Assembly (NCBI GenBank): GCA_001970955.1
Contig: MPUH01000843.1
Coordinates: forward strand, 1-32,208
Direction of reading: 5' to 3'
Source of the DNA: Stentor coeruleus
Lineage: Eukaryota; Ciliophora; Heterotrichea; Heterotrichida; Stentoridae
Length of the DNA stretch: 32,208 nucleotides
This document shows, in pieces, positions 1 to 8,887 of the stretch. The position numbers and the translations under genes were made by a program. Below the pieces are notes generated by a model. That model was not told where the DNA came from. It saw only the letters and a program-made list of their open reading frames with translations, and did not search any database. Each line of letters begins with the position of its first letter. Within the stretch, counting starts at the first letter, position 1.

Positions 1-816
1 ATTCAATTCAGGAGTTTCCCCAGTCTTATCTATAGCTTCAGGTCGAACTTTATGTAAAATCCTAAACACTGTTGTATGATGCTCTAAAAGTTCATCAAAA
101 GATATAAGCCCATCACCATTAACATCATATAGCATAAATGTTGCTTCAGATTTAGCATCAGGATTCCCACCACATACAACAATAAGACTGTTTAACACAT
201 GGTTTCTATCAAGTTCACCTTTTTTTTCTTGATCAAAATTATCAAAAAGTATTTTCAAAGCTTGTTTCTTTTTAAGCTGGTTGAAATCTTGCCCAGAACT
301 ATCAACACCAGTCATAAACTTAGCAAAGTCTTCAAAATTCATGGTTTTAATGTTTTTTAAACTACTACGAGCTTTAGCTATAAGAGTCCTTGGGTCAAGA
401 TTACCTAAACCAATTTTATCTCTGAGTAAAATAAGCTCATTTCCAGTCACATGAGTTTCTTTATCTTTTTCAAGTGTTGGGGACTGGATTCCTAAAGTTG
501 ATAAACGCTGACTCATTCTATTTGGACTTCTTGGACTAGCCGGAGCATCTGTGACCCTTGTTTGATTTCTTTTAGGCTCGTTTTTAACTTCAGCCAAAAG
601 CTTTCTCCAATTAGAAACCAAAGCATTTGTATTTCGGTCTATGATAAAAGATTGATGAGCTGCTATAAATCTTATGTCCTGAGAAAATGCTAATTCTTTA
701 AGAGCATCAGATTCTTTATCTGTAATCCCTTGGACATTGTTTATAACAACGAGATATTGACTCATTTCGCTAAGGTTTGACAAGGATTCGAATAGTCTTT
801 TTGAAAAAGTTGCCAT
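1..816 (-). CDS. EF-hand calcium-binding protein (3' end beyond window)
   Basis: An uninterrupted minus-strand frame runs from ATG at 816 to the window edge, giving 272 residues without a stop; the C-terminus is missing. Residues 231-242 (DVNGDGLISFDE) form a canonical EF-hand calcium loop with acidic residues at positions 1, 5 and 12. A second, poorer loop at 195-206 (DQEKKGELDRNH) ends in His instead of Glu, so it may bind calcium weakly or not at all. The pair sits in the second half, as in calcineurin-B-like and other two-hand sensor modules. The first 180 residues are unrecognised; residues 80-120 are Ser/Pro/Arg-rich and probably a disordered linker. A role as a calcium sensor is inferred from the EF-hand only. 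More hands may lie beyond the edge. Confidence 0.85.
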   Translation of the reverse strand, partial: MATFSKRLFESLSNLSEMSQYLVVINNVQGITDKESDALKELAFSQDIRFIAAHQSFIIDRNTNALVSNWRKLLAEVKNEPKRNQTRVTDAPASPRSPNRMSQRLSTLGIQSPTLEKDKETHVTGNELILLRDKIGLGNLDPRTLIAKARSSLKNIKTMNFEDFAKFMTGVDSSGQDFNQLKKKQALKILFDNFDQEKKGELDRNHVLNSLIVVCGGNPDAKSEATFMLYDVNGDGLISFDELLEHHTTVFRILHKVRPEAIDKTGETPELN

Positions 817-1596
817 TATATCTATTGGAGGAGGTTAATTCAAATGATTAAATAATTAGAGGATTTGATTAGATTGTAAGGATTGTGTAAGAAATAATAG
901 GGCTGTTAAGAGAAATAGTGTGTTTTGGAATGTTTGTTGTGGATGATGAAAATAGGTTGTGTTGGGGTTTTTTTAGTTGTTTTATGTGTTTTTGGGTGAG
1001 AGGTAAGGGCGAAGGGTTATTGAAGTTTGGTTTAGTTTTTATGTTGGAATGTGTAGATTTTGATATAAAGATATGAGATGTTTTTTCTGAGGTTTCTGGG
1101 ATATTTTAATATTTAGGTTTTTAAGGATTTTTATGATGTTTTTGTAGTTTTTTTATATATAAAGGATGAACTGATTAGGATTGTTTTTGGTCTTTTATGA
1201 ATAGAGGTAAAGAGTAAATCAGGAAATAATTAGGTGTTTATTTTTATAATAGTTTTCACGTAAATTAGCTAATTTTTAAAAGTGACTAATAAACTTAATA
1301 GTTGTATTATTCCTTTAATTAGAATAATATATATAAAGTTAAAACTAAATTCTAGATTTTGAACAAAGAGAAATCTAAGGCTAAGTAGCACAAAGTATTA
1401 TTTTTTTTACAAAATATTCTATACAAATTCCCTTATCATCTTAAAAAAATTACTATTTTTACAATACTTCACTATCTTATATTTTATTCTTATTTAAAAC
1501 ATAACACCAAACCTAATCCTCTTTATAAAAAAAAAAACAACCTAATATCCAACCATAAAAAACTATTTTTTAGATTAAAATCATATAAATTATCTA
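817..1596. other. intergenic spacer
   Basis: No gene recognised. Bases 817-1230 are T/G-rich and almost free of C on the plus strand, which fits the 5' flank of the minus-strand EF-hand gene. Bases about 1390-1560 are A/C/T-rich and G-poor, which fits the 3' flank of the minus-strand ZIP gene. Confidence 0.6.
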
Positions 1597-2436
1597 TTAT
1601 TCTGTGACAAACAACAAGAATATGCCTAATGGTAAACATCCAAGCGCCAAAGCTCCAAATTTTATAAGCTTGTTATTATGTTTTTCCATTTCTTCAGGCA
1701 AAATCTCACTACAACCAATATATAAAAATGTTCCAGCGCTTATACTTAAAAATGTCCCTTGTAAAGCTGGTAATCCAAGATCAGAAAGGAAAATACCTAT
1801 CATAATACTCACAGGACTTGTACAAACAAATACACCCATCAAAGTACAATAAGCCCATTTTTTAAGACCTTGCATTTTTATACCTAAAGCTATAGCTGCA
1901 GGCATATTGTGTATAAGAATAGCAACAGATAAAGTTACAACACTAGACTTAGAGCTTAAAAGACCCACAGCAATACCTTCAAATGTTGAATGAACTACAA
2001 GTGCTGCTGTTAAAATAAAAGCTGGGACAAAGGTTCTTGGGGTAATTTCAGATGCTTTACGTCTAGGAAAGTCATTTTCTGAATTTACAAGTGGATCGCC
2101 ATTGAAATCAAAACTTGGTAAATGATTATGTGAGTCGTGATGATGGTCAAAAAGAATATTTTCAACAAAAAAGATTACCATATATCCAACTGCAGCTAAG
2201 ACAAAAGATATTGGCATGCTTTTACTCATAGATTCATCAAATGATTCCTGGGCATCAGGTAGTAACCCAGCTAGTCCTACTATGATAAAAATTCCAGCAG
2301 CAAAGCAGTTTCCATAACTCAAGAAATTTTTGTTGCTATGGAAAGCTGGAAATATCATTGGCAAGAACCCTGTTATTCCTGAACTTATGAGTATGCTGAA
2401 AATAAATACAATCTTGATAGTTAATACTTCACCCAT
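1597..2436 (-). CDS. ZIP-family metal (zinc/iron) transporter, SLC39A1-like
   Basis: A 279-residue multi-pass membrane protein of the ZIP family, which moves zinc or other divalent metals into the cytosol. About eight hydrophobic segments are visible: three before a variable loop and five after it. The loop has a His-rich stretch (HHHDSHNH, 98-105) typical of ZIP proteins. Segment IV has HSTFEG (149-154) and segment V has HNMPAA (176-181), where the metal-ligand His residues of the family lie. Segment VII carries GTFLYIGCSEILPEE, close to the motif of the ZIP1-3 subfamily. The length is slightly short but complete for that subfamily. The start is the first ATG of the frame and leads straight into a hydrophobic segment; the stop is TAA. 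Substrate and membrane cannot be told from sequence. Confidence 0.93.
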   Translation of the reverse strand: MGEVLTIKIVFIFSILISSGITGFLPMIFPAFHSNKNFLSYGNCFAAGIFIIVGLAGLLPDAQESFDESMSKSMPISFVLAAVGYMVIFFVENILFDHHHDSHNHLPSFDFNGDPLVNSENDFPRRKASEITPRTFVPAFILTAALVVHSTFEGIAVGLLSSKSSVVTLSVAILIHNMPAAIALGIKMQGLKKWAYCTLMGVFVCTSPVSIMIGIFLSDLGLPALQGTFLSISAGTFLYIGCSEILPEEMEKHNNKLIKFGALALGCLPLGIFLLFVTE

Positions 2437-3215
2437 TTTTTATAAGATCAATGTAAAAGATTTTATATTTTATATAACCATAGTTGTTTATGAGGGAAAA
2501 ATATTTTATATATAAATCTATGAATAAGGATGGATTATTTTCAACCTTTATTATGATATTATATTGTATTGGTATATAATATATTGAGTATGTTAGGAAT
2601 TTTTCTAAAGGTTTAGAGTGTAAATGATTGTGTTAATATATATAAATGAATCAAAAGCATTTTAAATTAGATATATAATCTGGGCATATAATAAAATATA
2701 TACAAACGACAAATTATAAAGATAAAATTTACAAACCTCAATTAATATCTAATGAATATTGCTTATATTTTTCAAATTATACTCTAGAAGTTATAAATAG
2801 AAAATAAAATAACAGGATAAAGGTTCAAACATGACAATCACATTAAATTAAACCAACACTCGATTATAGAATATATAAGCCTAATAATTCAAACATGACA
2901 ATCACATTAAATTAAACCAACACTCGATTATAGAATATATAAGCCTAATAACACAAGACAAGTACAAAGTAAATATTTCATATACATAAGCAATACTCAC
3001 AATTGCAATTGAATACACAAAAACTTGAAAAATAATTAACTTATAACATTGAAACAACAGTAAAAAATATTTATAAAATGCAAATTAGAATTAAGCCATA
3101 ATTTACCTTTTCGGCTGTGAACTATAATTTAAGAGTAAGTTTTGAATACTCAATTATAATAAGCTAATAAGAACACGAATATATAATCAACCCTAAAATC
3201 ATCTAATTTTTCTAA
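2437..3215. other. intergenic spacer with a perfect tandem duplication
   Basis: No gene or relic recognised. The sequence is very AT-rich. It contains one exact 64-bp tandem duplication, listed separately. Confidence 0.6.
2824..2951. repeat. perfect 64-bp tandem duplication (2 copies)
   Basis: Bases 2824-2887 and 2888-2951 are identical over 64 bp with no spacer. Unlike the other duplications in this window there is no N at the junction, so it may be a genuine recent duplication. It lies in the spacer between the ZIP and lipid-kinase genes. Confidence 0.9.
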
Positions 3216-4412
3216 TTAATTAAAGCTTTCTAGCTTCCCATAATATTTTAAAGCTTTTTCTAATATCTCTACCTCAACTTTTTTGCTGAAATGCATTTCC
3301 CCATCTATATTAAAAACCGAGCATTGTTCAAATTTTATTTCTGCTTTTTTTAATTTTATATATGTAATAGCTGGATTATTAACATGTTGCCCACCATTCA
3401 AAATTTGAAAAAAAAGCCTTGTAGTCATGAGTTTATATATCGGATCAATAAGCACAGCATCCATATCTCCAGAATTTATATAAGCATACGGAAAAGGTAT
3501 TTCATCATTCCTTAAATTCTGCGCTTTATTATTCCCAATAGAAATCCAAAGAAACTCCCCAATCCTCTCAAACTCTTCTCCATCACTTTTCTCACATTTA
3601 AAACTGCAAAAATAATGTTTCCAAGGCATAATAAGTGCTTTAACCCCAGCCAAAGCAAACCTAAAAAGCCCTAAATTTCTATTTTTTTCAGCTTCATAAG
3701 GAAGATCAGCCCCAAGTCCACACGTAACTGCAGTTGTCGCCAATAAACTATCCTCATCAGTTTTCACAAGCATCAAATCCCCTAAAACCGTGCAGTTTTT
3801 CAAAATATTATAAATCCCTTCATTAAAAGATTTACCATGAAGTTCAACTGCTAAACTATTCCTAGACCCTGAAGCTAACACAGCAATTCCAATTTCTTTC
3901 AAACTTTGTCTGTTTCTTTTATATAAAGCTGATAGTAATAAATGTAAAGTCCCATCACCACCTAAGATAATAACATCAGTAAATTCACTACCAATTCTTT
4001 CTATTAAAGGTATAGGATATCCTTGAGATGTAGTTTGATAAACCTCATAACGATGTGGGGTCAATGAAAGAACTGGTAAAAAAGTGTTGAAAAGTTCAGC
4101 TTTTGAAGTCCCTGTGCCACTGATTGGGTTGTAGACTATAAGAAAAAACTTATAACAAGGGTTTAGGGTTGATGAAAGAGAGTTTTCAAAATGTGTCCCG
4201 TTTTCACATGAAAACTTGAAAAACCTAAATCGTGATTTCCTGTATACAACTATGCTAAGAGAATTGTCTTGAAATTTACCCCCGAGAACTTCATCTGTAT
4301 GATAACTATATAAACGTCCATTATTTTCCCAATAAAGGTAGTCAGAAGTGAGGTTAAGATATGTTTCTTGGCCTTTGTCTGTATGTACTAATACTGTATC
4401 TAATGGCTTCAT
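3216..4412 (-). CDS. sphingosine-kinase-like / diacylglycerol-kinase-domain lipid kinase
   Basis: A 398-residue protein with a DAGK catalytic domain at about 88-390, which transfers ATP phosphate to a lipid such as sphingosine or diacylglycerol. The landmarks are in order: NPISGTG (95-101), the nucleotide-binding GGDGT (151-155), a GSxNxLA-type motif (SGSRNSLA, 181-188), and DGE near the C-terminus (370-372), typical of sphingosine and ceramide kinases. The 80-residue N-terminal part has a PH-like beta pattern, as in ceramide kinase and some sphingosine kinases; this is inference. The third motif has Arg where the family normally has Gly. Start is the first ATG, stop TAA. Exact lipid substrate is not decidable from sequence. 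Confidence 0.87.
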   Translation of the reverse strand: MKPLDTVLVHTDKGQETYLNLTSDYLYWENNGRLYSYHTDEVLGGKFQDNSLSIVVYRKSRFRFFKFSCENGTHFENSLSSTLNPCYKFFLIVYNPISGTGTSKAELFNTFLPVLSLTPHRYEVYQTTSQGYPIPLIERIGSEFTDVIILGGDGTLHLLLSALYKRNRQSLKEIGIAVLASGSRNSLAVELHGKSFNEGIYNILKNCTVLGDLMLVKTDEDSLLATTAVTCGLGADLPYEAEKNRNLGLFRFALAGVKALIMPWKHYFCSFKCEKSDGEEFERIGEFLWISIGNNKAQNLRNDEIPFPYAYINSGDMDAVLIDPIYKLMTTRLFFQILNGGQHVNNPAITYIKLKKAEIKFEQCSVFNIDGEMHFSKKVEVEILEKALKYYGKLESFN

Positions 4413-4453
4413 ATATATTACTCATGTTACTTTCAATAATAGTCGTTATTATT

Positions 4454-4501
4454 AACAAGGGCTGGATAATAGTAAAGCGATAATTCCTAACTAATACTAA
4501 T
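4454..4501. repeat. dispersed 48-bp spacer repeat, copy 1
   Basis: This stretch matches 8453-8500 in the same orientation at 45 of 48 positions. It lies just upstream (5' side) of the minus-strand lipid-kinase gene. It includes a shared core GGGCTGGA and ends in a short ACTAAT repeat. No function recognised. Confidence 0.85.
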
Positions 4502-4539
4502 ACTAATACTCATATATTCTATACATTGAATTATGGTTA

Positions 4540-6972
4540 TTATATAAAACTAAAATATTTCTGGGCAAGTTCAAGTTTCTGATTCATTTTGAGCTTAACC
4601 AAATCGCTTCTGATACTCATAAACATATCTCGCCCTTGTTCCCTTTTGCCTATACTCATAAGCAAAAAACTCTTTATAAACTTCCCTTTAACCTGCATCC
4701 TGGTTCTTTTCTCAACAGATTTCTCTAATTCTGTTAACACAATAAAGTCTTGAATTGCACATAAACCATCTTCATACCTAAGTCCATGTTCCAAAGATAT
4801 TTTTCCTATATAATATAAAAAATCTATATCTGAACATACTGAAAACCCTATAAAAGGTGTGCCTGTAGGAACACCACCTGTCATACCCATTGATAAAAAT
4901 CCTCTTTCACTAAGCCTACTCATTGTAATATCAAAGCTTTTTTGCATAAGATGATGCCTTTCGTTTTCTGGGGGCATTAAATTCGATATTTCTATTGAAC
5001 TTTCGTCTAGGCTTTCATCAATAAAATTCTCAGTGATTTCTCTACGTTTTTTTATAGTACTTGGACTATGTTGTTCTAATATCATCGACCCAGTATCAGC
5101 TGGAATTATTATTGAAGATATACATTCAGAAAACTCATATTCTTTATATGCTAAAGCTTTTTCACTTGCTGATAAAAAATCATTTGCTGTTTTGCCGTGG
5201 ATTAGATAATTAGTATATGGGGTTTTATAATAAGGTAATGGGGGGAATATTTTTGCAAGGCATTGAAGAAGAGGTAAGGATTTATCTGGTTTATGTAATA
5301 AAGCTTTTGTTCTTGCATACCAAACATTGCTTTGCATCCACTCTGAAGTTGTCACTTGAGTGTTTTTTGCAATTTTTATCATTTTCTTGCAGATTTTGTT
5401 CAGTCCAACAAAATTCTTACCTTTTTTCAAATAACGGGCTAGGAGGAAGTACAACCTAAGACTATCTTTTTTATCTTTAACACACCATTCTAAGAACTTT
5501 AACGCTTGATCTTTATTCCCTGATTTCCATAAAAGTTTTGCTTTTATTTTACGACAAATATCGAAATCTATACACCCTTCACAGTCAGCAAGGCATTTAA
5601 CAGGATCAACGTTTTTTCTATAAAAATTGTAAAGCATTTCCATTTTACTTATATGCGACTTTATGTTTTTTTGGGTCTCTCTTAATTTAGCAGCTTTAGG
5701 TGAACCGGGTATTCCTGGGCATTCTAAAGATAAATTTGTATAAATATAACATTCAAAATAAGCTCCTTTTTGGAAATAAACCTGACTGAGCCAAAAGTAA
5801 ATTTTCCCATACCTTTTTTCATCACATAGTCTTAAACATTCTTCTAAAGCGCCAATTGCTGAGCCTAAAAAATTGAAATCTAAAGCTTTAGCGCAATTAC
5901 GGCCATATTGATAGAGAAATACAGGATACCCGGGTTGTTCAACATATTTTTGTTGAAGTATTTCAAAAGCGTAACTATATTTTTTCTGCCTTGCATAAGC
6001 TTTTGCTAGATTTATACAGAAAAGGGTGATATAAGAGTCGTAGTCTATTTCAAAAATCCTCAAAAATGCTTGAATCATTAAATCCTCGGCTAATTCATAA
6101 TCTTTTTTCTCTGTATAAAGGACATTCCATAATAAAACATAAGCTTCAGGACGGGCTGGATTGTTATTTATAAGTTCAACAAGGACATTCATAGCTCTTC
6201 CTATATTATTTTCACACAAAAAGATCTTAGCAAAAGCAAGATAGCCATAATAAGTATCGATCTGTTTGATTTTTGTAGCATAAAAATAAGGCATTTCTAT
6301 TTCTACTCTAACCTTAAGACTATCATTAAGGGCTAAAGTCATCAAAGCCCAATAATTCTCAATACCCTGACAGTTTTTCATTAAATCTTCTAATAAATAC
6401 TTTATCGCTAAAGCTTGGTCATGATCATGTCCAGTATTCATAAGCACAATAAAAGCATACCATTGTTTGCTTAAAGGATCTTTTGAATACTTTAAACACT
6501 CATTTAAATAATATTGACTTTCTTTCCAACATTCATCATGAAACATAAGCTTGCCAAGACCAAAATATCCTTCTTCACTAGGTTTTTCATTAATCATTTT
6601 CTTTAACAAACCTTTACAACTAGTCATTTCATAGTCTGTTATAGTATTTCTACACCCTTTACCATTTGTCAGGTACCACATTAAGCATGAGTTTTGAGAT
6701 ATTATAATTTTTTTCTCAATTGGGGCAAATAATGATGGACCAGGTGTTAAAGTTCGTCTTCTTCTTTCAGTTTCCACCTGTGTTTTTACTTGCATTTCGA
6801 ATGTTTCAGGGGATATTGAAGACCTTAGGGGCTCTTCAAGTTTTAACTTATCTTTTATTATCCGGTTTTTCTCTGATACTCGTATTAGTTTTTTACAGTA
6901 TAATTGGAAACTGTTTCTGTTTACAAATTGCAAGTCTTGACTTGAATCTCGAATCGAACCTTGTTGTGACAT
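4540..6972 (-). CDS. TPR (tetratricopeptide repeat) superhelical protein, 810 aa
   Basis: An uninterrupted 810-residue protein. Roughly residues 120-600 consist of paired amphipathic helices with TPR spacing, for example around the stretches starting YLNECLKYSKDP and AYARQKKYSYAFEILQQ. TPR arrays are protein-binding scaffolds in many large assemblies. A small Cys cluster (CLADCEGCIDFDIC) sits near residue 465. The first 110 residues are charged and include a run of four Arg (ERRRRTLTPGP); residues 640-690 are Ser/Glu-rich and likely disordered; the C-terminal 110 residues are again helical. I do not recognise the specific family; a partner or pathway cannot be given. Start is the first ATG (6970-6972), with C-poor sequence beyond it as for other gene 5' flanks here; stop is TAA. 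Confidence 0.82.
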   Translation of the reverse strand: MSQQGSIRDSSQDLQFVNRNSFQLYCKKLIRVSEKNRIIKDKLKLEEPLRSSISPETFEMQVKTQVETERRRRTLTPGPSLFAPIEKKIIISQNSCLMWYLTNGKGCRNTITDYEMTSCKGLLKKMINEKPSEEGYFGLGKLMFHDECWKESQYYLNECLKYSKDPLSKQWYAFIVLMNTGHDHDQALAIKYLLEDLMKNCQGIENYWALMTLALNDSLKVRVEIEMPYFYATKIKQIDTYYGYLAFAKIFLCENNIGRAMNVLVELINNNPARPEAYVLLWNVLYTEKKDYELAEDLMIQAFLRIFEIDYDSYITLFCINLAKAYARQKKYSYAFEILQQKYVEQPGYPVFLYQYGRNCAKALDFNFLGSAIGALEECLRLCDEKRYGKIYFWLSQVYFQKGAYFECYIYTNLSLECPGIPGSPKAAKLRETQKNIKSHISKMEMLYNFYRKNVDPVKCLADCEGCIDFDICRKIKAKLLWKSGNKDQALKFLEWCVKDKKDSLRLYFLLARYLKKGKNFVGLNKICKKMIKIAKNTQVTTSEWMQSNVWYARTKALLHKPDKSLPLLQCLAKIFPPLPYYKTPYTNYLIHGKTANDFLSASEKALAYKEYEFSECISSIIIPADTGSMILEQHSPSTIKKRREITENFIDESLDESSIEISNLMPPENERHHLMQKSFDITMSRLSERGFLSMGMTGGVPTGTPFIGFSVCSDIDFLYYIGKISLEHGLRYEDGLCAIQDFIVLTELEKSVEKRTRMQVKGKFIKSFLLMSIGKREQGRDMFMSIRSDLVKLKMNQKLELAQKYFSFI

Positions 6973-7461
6973 TTTCTTGATTATCTTATAATTTTTTCAC
7001 CTTGAAAATAGATGATTAAAAGGTAAGATTTATGGATATGATTGGGAATTTTTAATTATGTGAATTTAGGTAGAGAGGCTTTTAGGGTATTGTGCTTTGA
7101 TTATGAGGATTAATTGTTGAAGATTATAGGGTATGGGTTAGATTAAAATGGCTTATAAGGAAAATCATAAAGGGTTGGGGAATTTTTTTGTGGGAGATGA
7201 TTGGAATAGCTGAGGTGGAACTAAGATAATTTTTTTTAGGTTATTGTTTTTAATTAACTTTCTTTATACAGGAGAATAAAATGTGTTATTGAAATGGCTT
7301 TTATAAATTTACAATTAGACTTTTGGAATGATGAGAATAGATATGAGAAAATTTGTCTTTTATAATAATAAGTGGTGAAGATTATATTGAAATATCAATA
7401 TTCCCACTATAAAATCATATATAATATTTAAACACAACTACTAGTTGTTTTTATAAAGATA
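6973..7461. other. intergenic spacer upstream of the TPR gene
   Basis: No gene recognised. Bases 6973-7230 are very poor in C on the plus strand, the pattern seen upstream of other minus-strand genes in this window. The last 60 bases may contain unreadable remains of the 5' part of the aminotransferase relic. Confidence 0.5.
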
Positions 7462-8090
7462 AATTCAAATGCTGAAGTAGAAGAATCAGCTATAAAAATT
7501 ACCAGAAAATGGAGGTTATGAAGTTAAAATTATCCCCTGAATCAAGCTTAGAATAATTTTTGTTCTAATAATATCTGAGGTAAGACTATATTAACTTGTT
7601 GTTCTTCATATGATCCAGATAGATATAAAAATTTCGACCTATTTACAGGATTGAACTACAAAATAATACCTTATGATAATATTGAAGCTTTAAATAGGAA
7701 AAATATTACTGAACTATATATGTGTAATACTAGTAAAAAATAAAGTTATGGATGCTTTAGTATCAGGAAACCATAAAAGTATATTTTGTGAGAATTAAAT
7801 AGTTTATAGACTTGCTCAAATAGCATTAGATGTGGTTAAAGATGAAAACTTTGTAGAGAACTTAGAAAATGGGGGAAATTTTCTGCTAATAAATGAATTA
7901 ATTTATTGAAGGGTTTAGCTAAAATACTATTTTCTATCAACTTCATACAAGATCCCAGGCTCTTTACCGATTTTTATAACGATGAATCTTCTTTTCCTGA
8001 CTTCTTTTATAAGCCTACAAATGGAAATATTATAAGATTATTTAAGGGATATGAGATTGGAAATAATAATAATGATAACTGTTTAATGAG
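7462..8090 (+). pseudogene. decayed ornithine aminotransferase gene (relic)
   Basis: Broken coding segments in the right order for a PLP-dependent ornithine aminotransferase, the mitochondrial or cytosolic enzyme linking ornithine to glutamate semialdehyde. Bases 7462-7512 read NSNAEVEESAIKITRKW, like the family's NTGxEAxETAxKxARKW. After a frameshift 7511-7537 reads GGYEVKIIP, then a stop. Bases 7603-7740 include the family-like stretches SSYDPDRYKNF and IIPYDNIEALNRKNI. Bases 7742-7906 include RLAQIALDVVKDENFVENL, like the AxAALEVLxEENLAEN block. Bases 8011-8037 read KPTNGNIIR, like KPTHGDIIRF. There are at least three in-frame stops and two frameshifts. About 80 codons, including the PLP-lysine region, are missing near 7740. 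No start is visible. The identification rests on recalled family motifs, not on a database search. Confidence 0.75.
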
Positions 8091-8887
8091 TTTTAGATTA
8101 TTGATATTTAGTTTTTGTTTACTTTAATATAGAAATTTTTTTTATTGTTTAGGGAAAATATTTGAAAATCTTACATGTTACTAGTATATAGCAACTTAAT
8201 AAATTTATCTTTTTGAACAATTAAAAACATATTTTATACACATCTCAAATATAAAGTCAAAAATTTGAATAAATTCCTTATAAACGATCAGGGAAAATCA
8301 TTATTTTCCAAAAAATGGTCCCCTTTGAAAATTTCACATTTCTTCAAAGAGCATTGAAAATAATCACTTTGATTTGTTAATGTTTAAAGCAAAGTTTGTT
8401 TTTATAACTAAGCCAATATCATGTATAAACTATTTTAATATCTATTCTTCATAACAAGGGCTGGAAAATAGTCAAGCGATAATTTCTAACTAATACTAAT
8501 CTATTCTTCATCAAATTATGCTTTCCTTAAATAATATCTTTCCTAATCCAAAAGCTTAAAGACCCTCAATAAAAGTATAAATCGCTTGTTATTTTATCTC
8601 CAGTCATTCAAAGTTTTTACCGCACCCTCTGAAAAGCTCATCACAATAAAATCTCTCACATTCCCATATCTTTTACAATAAAAAACATAAAAATTATCGC
8701 AAAATTTTACAACATAAAAATCTAATCATCCTATCCATTTTTAACAGAATCCTTACTTCCTCTAAGCTAAACCATGACAAAATCCATAACAAAATCATCA
8801 TCTTTAAAAAATCCTTTTATTACCATCTCTACTATATTCACTCTTTATTAGTATTAGTACAGACAATAGTTAAAGCCATTAATAAAT
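8091..8887. other. intergenic spacer upstream of the RCC1-protein gene
   Basis: No gene seen. It contains copy 2 of the 48-bp dispersed repeat. Bases about 8500-8850 are A/C/T-rich and G-poor on the coding strand, the composition seen upstream of other genes here. Confidence 0.6.
8453..8500. repeat. dispersed 48-bp spacer repeat, copy 2
   Basis: It matches 4454-4501 in the same orientation with three mismatches. It lies about 390 bp upstream of the RCC1-protein start. Its terminal ACTAATACTAAT is also found as the reverse complement at 8847-8858, so the element is followed by a distant 12-bp inverted match. Confidence 0.85.

Noticed and set aside
2824..2951. CRISPR-like or satellite array
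   Set aside because: Only two adjacent copies with no spacers, in a eukaryotic context.
7603..7910. Stop-codon reassignment (TAA or TGA read as amino acids)
   Set aside because: Every intact gene in the window ends at TAA or TAG and has none inside; the relic also has frameshifts and a deletion, so decay explains it.
7906..8127. A 73-residue open frame as a standalone gene
   Set aside because: It begins at TTG, not ATG, and its residues match the C-terminal part of the broken ornithine aminotransferase relic upstream.
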